Positions 1 to 6,376 of a DNA stretch of 6,507 nt are shown here, one piece after another. The stretch comes from Nitrospirota bacterium. Its GTDB lineage: Bacteria > Nitrospirota > Nitrospiria > JACQBZ01. The notes under the pieces were generated by a model. That model searched no databases, was not told the DNA's origin, and saw only the letters and a list, made by a program, of their open reading frames with translations. The position numbers were made by a program, and so were the translations under genes. The stretch spans positions 1-6,507 of the forward strand of contig JACQHO010000095.1 in assembly GCA_016198945.1 (NCBI GenBank), given 5' to 3'. Each line of letters starts with the position of its first letter. Position 1 is the stretch's first letter.

Positions 1-1197
1 ATCGGAACGAACTGAAACGTCCGGGCCCTCCAGGGGCCGATAGACCTCCAGCGCCTCGCGAACCATCGCGGCGGATCCCTGTTCCGGGGACCGCCACGCC
101 GACGTCGGGGAACCGCCGTCGGAATCCGCCGATCGTCCAAGGTTTCCGGGCCCGGAATCCCGGAGAACATACGTCGCCGGCTCGTCCGGGATGAAACCCT
201 CTCGGCGGAGCCGGTCCCGAAGCGTTTTTTTCACCGCCTGATAAACCGACGGGGTGTCGCGGAATCTCACCTCGCGCTTGGCCGGGTGGACGTTGACGTC
301 CACCAGCGCGGGATCCATCTCAACGAATAAATAAACGGCCGGATGCCGCCCCTTCGCCAAAAGCGTCCCGTAGGCCTCGCCCACGGCGTGCGACAACGAG
401 CCGTTTTTGATCGCCCGCCGGTTCAAGAAAAATTCCTGATGCTCCCGCGTGGCCCGAAACCGGCCCGGTCTCGAAATCAGCCCTTTGAGCCGGAACCCGT
501 TGACGCCGGCCGCGGGTTCGGACGACACCGGCAGAAAATCAGGCCCGGCGTCGGGCCCGATCACCTGCGCCGTCCGCTCCATCTCATCCCGGACGGACGG
601 CAGATCCAGAAGGACATGGCCGTTGTGCGTCAGCCGGAAATGGATCCCGAAATGCGGGAGGGCCTGTTGCTGCACGGCATGGACGATATGGGCCAGCTCG
701 GTGGCATTCGACTTCAGGAATTTTTTCCGGGCCGGCGTGTTGTAGAAAAGCTCCTCCACCCCCACCATCGTTCCGGCGGGAGTCGCCGCCTCCTTGCAAT
801 GCACGAGCCTCCCCCCGTGGATCCGGACCTCGGTCCCGATCGTCTTTCCCCCGGCCGCCGTCACCAGACGGACACGGGCGACCGACCCGATGCTCGGAAG
901 CGCTTCCCCGCGAAATCCCATCGTCCGGATCGCGTCCAGGTCGGATTCGGCGCGGAGTTTGCTCGTGGCATGCCGCTCAAAGGCCAGCCGGGCGTCTTCC
1001 GGCCCCATCCCCTCGCCGTCGTCCGAAACCCGGATCGCCCGGCGTCCGCTCTCCTCCGCCTCGATGAAAATCCGCGTCGCCCCGGCGTCGATCGCATTCT
1101 CGACCAGCTCCTTGACGACCGAGGCCGGACGCTCCACGATTTCACCCGCGGCGATCTTGTTGGACAGATTTTCGGGAAGGATGTGGATTTTGGGCAT
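1..1197 (-). CDS. mutL: DNA mismatch repair protein MutL, N-terminal 399 residues (3' end outside window)
   Basis: MutL is the GHKL-family ATPase that couples mismatch recognition by MutS to downstream strand incision in methyl-directed or nick-directed mismatch repair. The reading frame is open from an ATG at 1195-1197 to base 1. Its N-terminus MPKIHILPENLSNKIAAGEI matches the family start. The ATPase motifs are visible: ELVENAIDAGA (residues 30-40, with catalytic Glu30 and Mg-binding Asn34), DDGEGM (59-64) and GFRGEALPSI (94-103). The transducer domain follows, with NVHPAKREVRF at 302-312, where Lys307 corresponds to the ATP-contacting lysine of E. coli MutL. From about residue 335 the sequence becomes the variable linker. 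The dimerisation/endonuclease domain lies outside the window, so whether it has the DQHA(x)2E(x)4E nuclease motif cannot be seen. An in-frame stop at 1225-1227 and no other start codon between fix the start, although no Shine-Dalgarno is visible. It lies 83 bases after cpoB on the same strand. Confidence 0.97.
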   Translation of the reverse strand, partial: MPKIHILPENLSNKIAAGEIVERPASVVKELVENAIDAGATRIFIEAEESGRRAIRVSDDGEGMGPEDARLAFERHATSKLRAESDLDAIRTMGFRGEALPSIGSVARVRLVTAAGGKTIGTEVRIHGGRLVHCKEAATPAGTMVGVEELFYNTPARKKFLKSNATELAHIVHAVQQQALPHFGIHFRLTHNGHVLLDLPSVRDEMERTAQVIGPDAGPDFLPVSSEPAAGVNGFRLKGLISRPGRFRATREHQEFFLNRRAIKNGSLSHAVGEAYGTLLAKGRHPAVYLFVEMDPALVDVNVHPAKREVRFRDTPSVYQAVKKTLRDRLRREGFIPDEPATYVLRDSGPGNLGRSADSDGGSPTSAWRSPEQGSAAMVREALEVYRPLEGPDVSVRSD

Positions 1198-1214
1198 GAT
1201 ACAGCTAAGATCGT

Positions 1215-1268
1215 GGGGACAGATTTACCTGCATGCTGCGGTTCGCAGCAGACATGAAATCTGTCCCC
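1215..1268. repeat. Two-stem palindromic repeat (REP/BIME-like) between cpoB and mutL
   Basis: The outer arms GGGGACAGATTT (1215-1226) and AAATCTGTCCCC (1257-1268) are perfect 12-base inverted repeats. Nested inside is a second perfect hairpin, TGCTGCG (1234-1240), loop GTT, CGCAGCA (1244-1250). The stems are separated by an internal loop of 7 and 6 bases. There is no T-run next to it on either strand, so it does not look like a classical intrinsic terminator. The GGGGACAGATTT arm resembles a motif I remember as dispersed in several bacterial genomes near IS200-like REP-associated transposases; that comparison is from memory and untested. It occupies most of the cpoB-mutL gap and ends 17 bases upstream of the mutL start. 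On the transcript it could stabilise upstream tol-pal mRNA or dampen read-through into mutL. Confidence 0.8.
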
Positions 1269-1280
1269 CTCCGGATAAGT

Positions 1281-2261
1281 CTATTTCAATTCGGCCAGTT
1301 TGTTTTTGGCCAGTTTTCCCTCGTTGGCGAGCGGATAATTCTCGACCACTTTTTTAAGGTACGACCGGGCCCTGGCCTTGTCGCCGATCTCGATCCAGGC
1401 GTAGCCGGCCTTGAGAAGCGCGCCGGGGACCTTGTCGCTTTTGGGATAATCGCCGACGACCTTGTCAAACGCCTCAATCGCCTTGACGTACTCTTTTTTC
1501 CCGTAAAAGGATTCTCCGATCCAGTACTGTGCATTCGGCGCCAGACTGGTTGTCTTGAACTGGGTCAGGAAATTCTGGAACCCGAGCAGCGCGAGATCGT
1601 AATTCCCCTTGAGATAATCGTTATAGGCCAGTCCGTAAGCCTCGGAGGGGGACATCCCGGTGGCCTTGTCTTTTTCGGTCGGCCGACCCGGCAATACGAT
1701 CTTTTGATCGCCCGGCGCGGATGCCGAGGGGGGCTTCGCATCCGGGGTCTCCGAGGACTTCGACTCCGGCGGAAGCGTCACGACCTGTCCGATCGCCTGA
1801 ACGGCCTTTTCCAGATCGGCCACCGACTTTTCAAGCGCCGCGATCTGGCCGTCCAGCGCGTCCAGCCGGCCGGTAAGCTCCTTCGAGCGGAAGGCCTGGT
1901 CGTCGATGCGCTGCGAGACATCGGCCAGAAGATGACTGCTCTCCTCCAGCTTTCCCTGCGTGGACTGGAGATCCACCGCCACCTGATCCAGCTTAATCAC
2001 GATATCGGCCTGCCCGCGCTGGACCGTCGTGGAGCGCTCCTTGAAATAGCTTTCGATCACCTTCAGCCGGTTTTGAATTTCGGCCTGCTGCGCCTCGTTT
2101 TTCTCGAACGAGGTCTGCAGGTCCATCATGTCCGCCTGGGTCGCGCATCCGGCAGCGCCAATGACAATGACTCCGATGGCCGCCCAAACCTGATGACGTA
2201 GGGGCGCACGGCCGTGCGCCCCTACCGGAAGGATGGACACCTTTTTCTCACTTCGTGTCAT
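1281..2261 (-). CDS. cpoB: Cell division coordinator CpoB (YbgF), predicted lipoprotein form
   Basis: CpoB is the periplasmic Tol-associated protein that coordinates peptidoglycan synthesis by PBP1B with outer-membrane constriction. The 326-residue product has an extended n-region (1-24), a hydrophobic segment (25-38) and a candidate lipobox ending at Cys39 (GAAGC). A long heptad-rich coiled coil covers about residues 43-160, a Pro/Ser-rich linker about 163-200, and three TPR-type repeats about 205-320 (for example AYNDYLKGNYDLALLGF and SFYGKKEYVKAIEAFDKVVG), as in the family. It begins 8 bases after pal. The chosen ATG has GGGAG four bases upstream, while a longer in-frame start would overlap pal by 42 bases. 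E. coli CpoB is soluble and periplasmic, so the lipobox suggests an outer-membrane anchor here; Ala at -3 makes this a moderate prediction. Residues 13-22 are encoded by a perfect 28-base palindrome, an unusual insertion into a signal peptide. Confidence 0.93.
   Translation of the reverse strand: MTRSEKKVSILPVGAHGRAPLRHQVWAAIGVIVIGAAGCATQADMMDLQTSFEKNEAQQAEIQNRLKVIESYFKERSTTVQRGQADIVIKLDQVAVDLQSTQGKLEESSHLLADVSQRIDDQAFRSKELTGRLDALDGQIAALEKSVADLEKAVQAIGQVVTLPPESKSSETPDAKPPSASAPGDQKIVLPGRPTEKDKATGMSPSEAYGLAYNDYLKGNYDLALLGFQNFLTQFKTTSLAPNAQYWIGESFYGKKEYVKAIEAFDKVVGDYPKSDKVPGALLKAGYAWIEIGDKARARSYLKKVVENYPLANEGKLAKNKLAELK
2198..2225. repeat. Perfect 28-base palindrome inside the cpoB signal-peptide coding region
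   Basis: The half-site GTAGGGGCGCACGG (2198-2211) is followed with no spacer by its exact reverse complement (2212-2225). In the cpoB frame it encodes V13 to R22 (VGAHGRAPLR). I recall VGAHGRAP-type peptides as a recurrent translation product of a dispersed palindromic repeat in many genomes, which suggests a mobile or REP-like unit rather than selected protein sequence; this is recollection, not a search. No target-site duplication is obvious in the flanks. It differs in sequence from the 1215-1268 element, so the window holds two repeat families. Confidence 0.85.
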
Positions 2262-2265
2262 GGCG

Positions 2266-2270
2266 CTCCC
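2266..2270 (-). promoter_or_regulatory. Ribosome binding site of cpoB, overlapping the pal stop codon
   Basis: On the coding strand the pal stop TAG runs straight into GGGAG (TAGGGAG), four bases before the cpoB ATG at 2261. This decides the cpoB start in favour of the 326-residue form. It places ribosomes ending pal directly on the cpoB initiation site, which favours translational coupling. Confidence 0.65.
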
Positions 2271-2821
2271 TATTGAACCGTGAAATGGACCCGGCGATTT
2301 TTTGCATAACATCCCTCGGTCATATCGCTGCAGGAGGGGCGTTCCTCGCCGTAACTGATCGTGGACATCCGGTTTTCATCAACGCCGAGGGCCGCCAGGA
2401 ACCGTTTCGCGGCCTGCGCCCGCCGCTCTCCCAGGGCCAGATTGTACTCGTTCGTTCCCCGTTCGTCGCAATGCCCTTCGATCTTCACGCGGACCGTCGG
2501 ATTGCCGTTCAGCCAGCGCGCGCTCATCTCCAGCGCGCCGCGCGCGTCCTCCCGGATCGTGTACTGGTCGTAGTCAAAGAAGGCGTCGCCCAGGCCCTTT
2601 TCCATCGAGGGCGCTTCGGCCTCCCGGGAGATCGGGGTTTCCTCCATCGTCGGCCCGGGCGCCGGCCCGGGTTCCACCGTCTCGGCCGGAGGCGCGACCT
2701 TTTCCTCTTGAACCGTCGCGGTGCCCTTGGCCGTCTCGACCTTCTTGGGGCATCCCGACAACATCAAAACCGTGCTCAGTCCGGCGATGACGGCCAAAAA
2801 CATAAAAGATTGATTCCGCAT
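2270..2821 (-). CDS. pal: Peptidoglycan-associated lipoprotein Pal
   Basis: Pal is the outer-membrane lipoprotein that binds meso-diaminopimelate in peptidoglycan and is the endpoint of Tol energy transduction. The 183-residue protein starts MRNQSF, has a hydrophobic signal and a clear lipobox LSGC with Cys24, then a Pro/Glu-rich tether (about 30-75). The OmpA-like domain fills residues 77-183, with the hallmark GHCDERGTNEYNLALGERRA (117-136; Asp119 and the Arg pair are the expected peptidoglycan contacts) and the terminal KNRRVHF. Cys164 and Cys171 (SCSDMTEGC) bracket a short loop and could form a disulfide; Cys118 replaces the Ala seen in E. coli. A strong AAGGGAG seven bases upstream supports the ATG at 2821. 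A longer in-frame start at 2881 would add 20 residues in front of an already complete signal peptide and is rejected. It is followed 8 bases later by cpoB. Confidence 0.97.
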   Translation of the reverse strand: MRNQSFMFLAVIAGLSTVLMLSGCPKKVETAKGTATVQEEKVAPPAETVEPGPAPGPTMEETPISREAEAPSMEKGLGDAFFDYDQYTIREDARGALEMSARWLNGNPTVRVKIEGHCDERGTNEYNLALGERRAQAAKRFLAALGVDENRMSTISYGEERPSCSDMTEGCYAKNRRVHFTVQ

Positions 2822-2964
2822 GATAAAGCTCCCTTCCTGATTGTTAAGGTGACGTGGTTGAAAAGCGGCGGTCGGGCGCATCCGATTCCGAAGTCATGGA
2901 GGGCCTGCATTTTTCAGCACACGGAGATAGAAATTTATTTTGGTTCGATGATGGCTCATCTGGA
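2822..2964 (-). promoter_or_regulatory. tolB-pal intergenic region carrying the pal ribosome binding site
   Basis: This 143-base gap is the largest inside the operon. It carries the strong pal ribosome binding site AAGGGAG (2829-2835, seven bases from the ATG). A markedly AT-rich patch around 2926-2946 (AAAATAAATTTCTATC on the coding strand) stands out against the GC-rich surroundings and could host an internal promoter for pal-cpoB. I could not match a convincing -35/-10 pair with proper spacing, so only the ribosome binding site is well supported. No strong hairpin or T-run was seen, so termination between tolB and pal is not indicated. Confidence 0.4.
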
Positions 2965-4278
2965 TTATTTGGGCGACCAGGAGGGGCTGTTATTTTTAGC
3001 CCCGCTGAAGGTCAGCCGTTCCACCTCCGTTCCATCCGCGTTCATCATAAAAAGGTCCCCCCGACTCGATCGGGTCGAGCTGAAAATGAGGTGCTTTCCG
3101 TCCGGAGACCAGCTCGGAGACTCATCCTCGCCGGGGCCGGCCGTGAGCTGGGCCAGCTTCGCGCCGTCCGGCGAAATCGCGCAGATCCGAAGCCGCCCGT
3201 CCACGCGGCAGGCATACGCAATCGCGGTTCCCTTCGGAGACCAGGCCGGCGAAGTGTTGTAGCCGCCCGAAAACGTGAGGCGGCGGACATTCGTCCCGTC
3301 GGCGTTCATCATATAGATCTGCGGCCCGCCCCCGCGATTCGACGTGAACGCGATCTCGGCGCCGCTCGGAGACCAGGCCGGCGACAGATTGTCGCTCCGG
3401 TCCACCGTCAATCTCCGCAACTCCCGGCCCTCCCGGTCCACCCGATAGATCTGGGTCGGACCGTCCAGGGTGCTCGCAAAGGCCAGCTCGCCGCCGGAAG
3501 GCGCCCATGACGGCGAAATGTTCAATCCCGGAAACCCGACCATCTTCCAGAGCCGCCCGGTCGCCATGTCCAGCGTATAGATGGCCGGCGTTCCTCCGCG
3601 ATAGGAGGTGTAGCTGATCCGGTTCCCGTCGGGAGACCACGTCGGCGAGAGGTTCAGGCCGCGGTCGTTCGTAATTTTCCGGACATTATACCCGTCATAG
3701 TCCATCAAATACAACTCCTTGCTCCCGGTCAGGCTGGACGAGAAGACCACGCGCGTTCCGGCCACCCCCCGCTCGCCCGTATACTGAAAGACGATCTCAT
3801 CCGAGAACCGATGGACGATGGCCCGGAGATGCTTCGCCTCGCCCAGATACCGCTTGCCCATCACCATCTGGCCGGTCTTGCCGTCATACACCCGGCCTTC
3901 GAGCGCGAGGTCCTCCCCCTTCGCCATGAGCGAAATCCAGACCGCGGCCTGGAGATCCTGGCGTCCGGCTTTTTTGACCAGATCGGCCGACGGTTCCCCG
4001 CCGCCGGCCAGCTCCGGGTAAAACGGCGGATGGACCATGCGGAATACCTGCGACCGGCGGAGGTCGCCCTCCAGCACCGTCCGGATCTCGCTCGAATGCC
4101 GGGCCAGGTCCGACGGCGTGACGACATGAAGAAGGCCCAGCGGGATCCGCGACGCTTCCGACCGGGTCACGCCCAGGAAGACGTCGGCGCCCTCTGATGG
4201 GCCTACGCCGGACCCGGCGAGCAGCAACACAACCGCCCAAGCGAGCCGGGGAATTCGGAAAAAACCGTCTCGGATCAT
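2965..4278 (-). CDS. tolB: Tol-Pal system beta-propeller protein TolB
   Basis: TolB is the soluble periplasmic protein that binds Pal and, through its N-terminus, TolA. The 437-residue product is close to the usual 430. It has a signal peptide (RLAWAVVLLLAGSG, about 11-24, with cleavage likely near residue 30), the TolB N-terminal alpha/beta domain (about 31-170) and a six-bladed propeller. The propeller is marked by PD40-type repeats SPTWSPDGNRISYTS (211), SPSWAPSGGELAFAS (255), SPAWSPSGAEIAFTS (299), SPAWSPKGTAIAYAC (343), SPSWSPDGKHLIFSS (387) and a terminal SPSWSPK (431-437), with the fixed 44-residue period typical of TolB. The start is the ATG at 4278, five bases after the tolA stop. 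Only a weak AAGAG-like Shine-Dalgarno lies inside the end of tolA, so coupling to tolA translation is likely. The stop TAA is followed two codons later by an in-frame TGA. Confidence 0.97.
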   Translation of the reverse strand: MIRDGFFRIPRLAWAVVLLLAGSGVGPSEGADVFLGVTRSEASRIPLGLLHVVTPSDLARHSSEIRTVLEGDLRRSQVFRMVHPPFYPELAGGGEPSADLVKKAGRQDLQAAVWISLMAKGEDLALEGRVYDGKTGQMVMGKRYLGEAKHLRAIVHRFSDEIVFQYTGERGVAGTRVVFSSSLTGSKELYLMDYDGYNVRKITNDRGLNLSPTWSPDGNRISYTSYRGGTPAIYTLDMATGRLWKMVGFPGLNISPSWAPSGGELAFASTLDGPTQIYRVDREGRELRRLTVDRSDNLSPAWSPSGAEIAFTSNRGGGPQIYMMNADGTNVRRLTFSGGYNTSPAWSPKGTAIAYACRVDGRLRICAISPDGAKLAQLTAGPGEDESPSWSPDGKHLIFSSTRSSRGDLFMMNADGTEVERLTFSGAKNNSPSWSPK

Positions 4279-4283
4279 CCCGG

Positions 4284-5036
4284 TCAGCTCTTTTTCATCA
4301 GCGAAAAACTGAAATGGACCTTCAGAGACGGGTCACGTATTCCCTGAGGAAAGGGCGGCAGGGGGCTGGCCTGATAAATTGCCCGGAGGGCGGCCTGATC
4401 AAAAAAAGCGTTCCCGGAGCTTCTTTCAATTCTGGGATTCTCAATCTTCCCATTTGCGGACAGGACAAAACCCACCACGGTCTCCTTAATATCGGTCGCG
4501 GAATCCATCGGGGGCGGCGACCAATGCATCTCGATCTTTCGCTGAATCAAGTCGAGATAATAGGGATACTTGAAATCCGGCGCCTCGATGCCGGCCTCGA
4601 CTCTCGCCCCGGGAGATGGAATCGCCGCGACCGCCTCGGAGGGCTTCGCGGCCGGCGGGGGGGACGAAGGCCTTTCCGAAACGGCCGGCTTTGATTTGGC
4701 CGGAGGCGGCACGGCCGCCGCCGGACGAATCGGTTTCGGCGGCGGTGGAACCGGCGGTTTCTTGACCTCGATTTTTTTGGGCCGCTCGGCCTCCTTGACC
4801 TTCTCCGGCGGTTTTTGAACCGGCGGAGGCGGCGCGGCCGGGGCCTCCCGGACGTCCGCGACCGGCGCGGGCGCCGACGGCAGCGTCACAAGATCAACCT
4901 GATACGCCGGCGGTATGAACCGCGGCGCCGACCGGTCCAGCACAACCCCGAGCAGGACGACGAGGACGGCCGCATGAAACAGGGCCGAAGCAAGCAGCAT
5001 CTTCGTCAGACTGATCGGGATGCCCATCTCCCACAT
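4284..5036 (-). CDS. tolA: TolA, short proline-rich TonB-like form
   Basis: This inner-membrane-anchored periplasmic arm is energised by TolQR and reaches towards TolB and Pal. The 250-residue protein has one N-terminal membrane segment (about 13-33) carrying the SxxxH motif (Ser17, His21) needed by TonB and TolA to couple to their stators. A long Pro/Lys/Glu/Ala-rich spacer (about 53-145, with runs such as KKPPVPPPPKPIRP) follows. The TonB/TolA C-terminal domain covers about 157-248 (PYYLDLIQRKIEMHW, VVGFVLSANGKIENPRIERS, FFDQAALRAIYQASPLPPFP, VHFSFSL). It is much shorter than E. coli TolA (421 residues), and the spacer looks like TonB rather than the long Ala-rich helix of TolA. The gene is called tolA because it sits between tolR and tolB. 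Its ATG follows the tolR stop without a gap. The nearest GAAGG lies 12 bases upstream, so start by reinitiation is likely. Met4 is an alternative start. Confidence 0.88.
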   Translation of the reverse strand: MWEMGIPISLTKMLLASALFHAAVLVVLLGVVLDRSAPRFIPPAYQVDLVTLPSAPAPVADVREAPAAPPPPVQKPPEKVKEAERPKKIEVKKPPVPPPPKPIRPAAAVPPPAKSKPAVSERPSSPPPAAKPSEAVAAIPSPGARVEAGIEAPDFKYPYYLDLIQRKIEMHWSPPPMDSATDIKETVVGFVLSANGKIENPRIERSSGNAFFDQAALRAIYQASPLPPFPQGIRDPSLKVHFSFSLMKKS

Positions 5037-5453
5037 TTAATCACGATCGCCTTCGGGCGCGGGCTCCGTCACCATGCCCAGCCGCTCGATGCCCGATCGC
5101 TTCACCGTATCCATCACGGCCACCACCACGCCGTACGGCACCTGCCGATCGGCGCGCAGATAAAGCGAGACCTGCGGCGACCGGATTCGGAGCATTTCGA
5201 GCGCGAAGGGCAGGCGGTCCATTGAGACGGCCTCCTTATCCAAAAAAATCTCCCGCCGCTTCGTCACGGTCAGAACCGCCCGTTCCTCCGGCGCGATCGT
5301 ATTCGCGGCGGTGCGCGGCAGATCAATGTCCAGGCCCCGGTAGAGAAGCGGCGCGGTCACCATGAAAATCACCAGAAGCACCAGGACCACGTCCACCAGC
5401 GGGACGACATTGATTTCGGACATGAGCCGGCGGTTCTGCGCTCCGTTGATCAT
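5037..5453 (-). CDS. tolR: TolR, ExbD/TolR-family proton-channel subunit
   Basis: TolR is the single-span inner-membrane protein that with TolQ forms the proton-motive-force-driven stator acting on TolA. The 138-residue product is close to the E. coli length (142). The signature SEINVVPLVDVVLVLLVIFM (12-31) contains Asp21 in the membrane helix, the conserved protonatable residue of ExbD and TolR. A periplasmic domain follows (about 38-130), ending in the family pattern YLRADRQVPYGVVVAVMD and a terminal IERLGMVTEP. The start ATG overlaps the tolQ stop in an ATGA arrangement and the stop directly abuts the tolA start, so the three genes form one translationally coupled block. Only a weak GGG-containing ribosome site precedes it. 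ExbD would be the alternative name, but the tolB-pal context favours TolR. Confidence 0.96.
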   Translation of the reverse strand: MINGAQNRRLMSEINVVPLVDVVLVLLVIFMVTAPLLYRGLDIDLPRTAANTIAPEERAVLTVTKRREIFLDKEAVSMDRLPFALEMLRIRSPQVSLYLRADRQVPYGVVVAVMDTVKRSGIERLGMVTEPAPEGDRD

Positions 5454-6232
5454 TTCAGACCCATCCCCGGAAGGCCGGCTTTCGCAACTCCCGCCGGTCC
5501 CTGCCCCGCCGGACGCCCCGATCTGGATTGAACTCCCCGCTCCTCAACCAGGCTTAAGAACTCGGTCGAGAAGGTCTCCATGTCGGATGCGATCACCCGT
5601 ATCCGGCTGACGTAATAATTATACGCAACCACGGCCGGTATCGCCGCCAGAAGCCCCGCCGCCGTGGCGACCAGCGCCTCCGACACGCCGGGGGCGACGG
5701 CCGTGATGCTGGCCGTTCCCTGGCGGCTGATCCCCTGGAAGGCCTCGATGATGCCCAGAACCGTTCCGAACAGCCCGATGAAGGGGGAAACATTTCCGGT
5801 GGTGGCCAGGAACGAAAGATACGATTCGAGCGTCCCGACCTGCTCGTCCACCGACCGTTTCAGCGTCCGTTCCAGAATTTTCAGGCCGGCGACACGCTCC
5901 GGCTCCTCCATTCCACGGAAATCGTCCTCCGATTTCATGGAAAAGTACGGATCGAGACGTTCCAGGCCGGCCAGAAAGACGCGGGCTGCGGGCGACAGTT
6001 TCAACCGCTGTGCGGCCTTCCGCAACTCGACCAGATCCTCGACCTTCCAGTACAGCGACAGAAATCGTTTGTTTTCGGCCGCAGCCCTACGGAACAACAG
6101 AAATTTCTGGAAGATGATCGCCCAGGATACGAGCGAGAAGGACAGGAGAACGATCAGGACGACCTGGGTGACGGGGCTGGCATAAAGAACAAGATCAACG
6201 ATACTCGCATCCATGGTATCCAGTAACGGCAC
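5450..6232 (-). CDS. tolQ: TolQ, MotA/TolQ/ExbB-family proton-channel protein
   Basis: TolQ is the multi-span inner-membrane component of the Tol motor, assembling around TolR and transmitting proton flow to TolA. The 260-residue product has three membrane segments: about 20-43, 138-165 and 183-207. The family core is clear: FLATTGNVSPFIGLFGTVLG (141-160) followed by APGVSEALVATAAGLLAAIP (180-199), containing the conserved channel threonines. A large cytoplasmic loop (about 45-135) lies between the first two spans. The favoured start is a GTG at 6230-6232 with GGGAG five bases upstream. An ATG six codons later (6214) lacks a Shine-Dalgarno, so translation would begin six residues earlier than an ATG-only call. 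The C-terminal tail after about residue 232 (Gly/Pro/Arg-rich, about 28 residues) extends beyond the E. coli protein (230 residues). It is the first operon gene, 144 bases after tRNA-Asp. Confidence 0.96.
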   Translation of the reverse strand: MPLLDTMDASIVDLVLYASPVTQVVLIVLLSFSLVSWAIIFQKFLLFRRAAAENKRFLSLYWKVEDLVELRKAAQRLKLSPAARVFLAGLERLDPYFSMKSEDDFRGMEEPERVAGLKILERTLKRSVDEQVGTLESYLSFLATTGNVSPFIGLFGTVLGIIEAFQGISRQGTASITAVAPGVSEALVATAAGLLAAIPAVVAYNYYVSRIRVIASDMETFSTEFLSLVEERGVQSRSGRPAGQGPAGVAKAGLPGMGLK

Positions 6233-6376
6233 ATGCTCTCCCAGTTGAAATCGGGGGGCCGCTGCGGCAAAGAAGAAGCAAAGTCCTCACATGCCTCCCG
6301 CACTCCCGCCGGCGAAGCCGGACGCTCGCTTCCTGTCTTGCAGCAGCCGATCAAACGGGGTGATAGGCAAAAAAAA
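6233..6376 (-). other. Spacer between tRNA-Asp and tolQ, leader of the tol-pal operon
   Basis: No gene of credible length is visible in these 144 bases. On the coding strand it begins with eight T immediately after the tRNA CCA. In the middle it holds a compact GC hairpin CCGGC-TTC-GCCGG (6309-6321). It also has a tandem GCGGGAG-T-GCGGGAG (about 6294-6308), and ends with the tolQ ribosome binding site GGGAG (6238-6242). I could not identify a convincing sigma-70 promoter by eye, so the tol-pal promoter may be non-canonical or lie upstream, including the tRNA transcript. Confidence 0.35.

Noticed and set aside
343..1257. Long plus-strand open frame of about 300 codons opposite mutL
   Set aside because: It is antisense to the unmistakable MutL ATPase and transducer domains, has Arg/Pro/Gly-rich composition typical of GC-rich shadow frames, and shows no recognisable domain.
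1233..2201. Plus-strand open frame of about 320 codons opposite cpoB
   Set aside because: It is antisense to the CpoB coiled coil and TPR repeats and starts inside the palindromic element. No family features are visible.
2262..2312. Longer cpoB form starting 17 codons upstream
   Set aside because: It would overlap pal by 42 bases and put a non-signal-like stretch before the signal peptide. The ATG at 2261 has GGGAG at proper spacing.
2255..3262. Plus-strand open frame of about 335 codons opposite pal and the end of tolB
   Set aside because: It crosses two real genes and a gap in antisense, and its product has no coherent domain or hydrophobic pattern.
4284..6232. Assignment as an ExbB-ExbD-TonB set for nutrient uptake
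   Set aside because: The same proteins could be read that way by domain alone, but their direct fusion by overlap and short gaps to tolB, pal and cpoB makes the Tol-Pal role far more likely.
6285..6300. ATGTGA start-stop mini-frame with GGGAGG in the tolQ leader
   Set aside because: The purine run is only about one base from the ATG, too close for efficient initiation. It is probably accidental.
6154..6354. Small minus-strand open frame (66 codons) upstream of tolQ
   Set aside because: It runs out of frame into tolQ, has no ribosome site of note and no recognisable features. It is likely chance in a GC-rich spacer.
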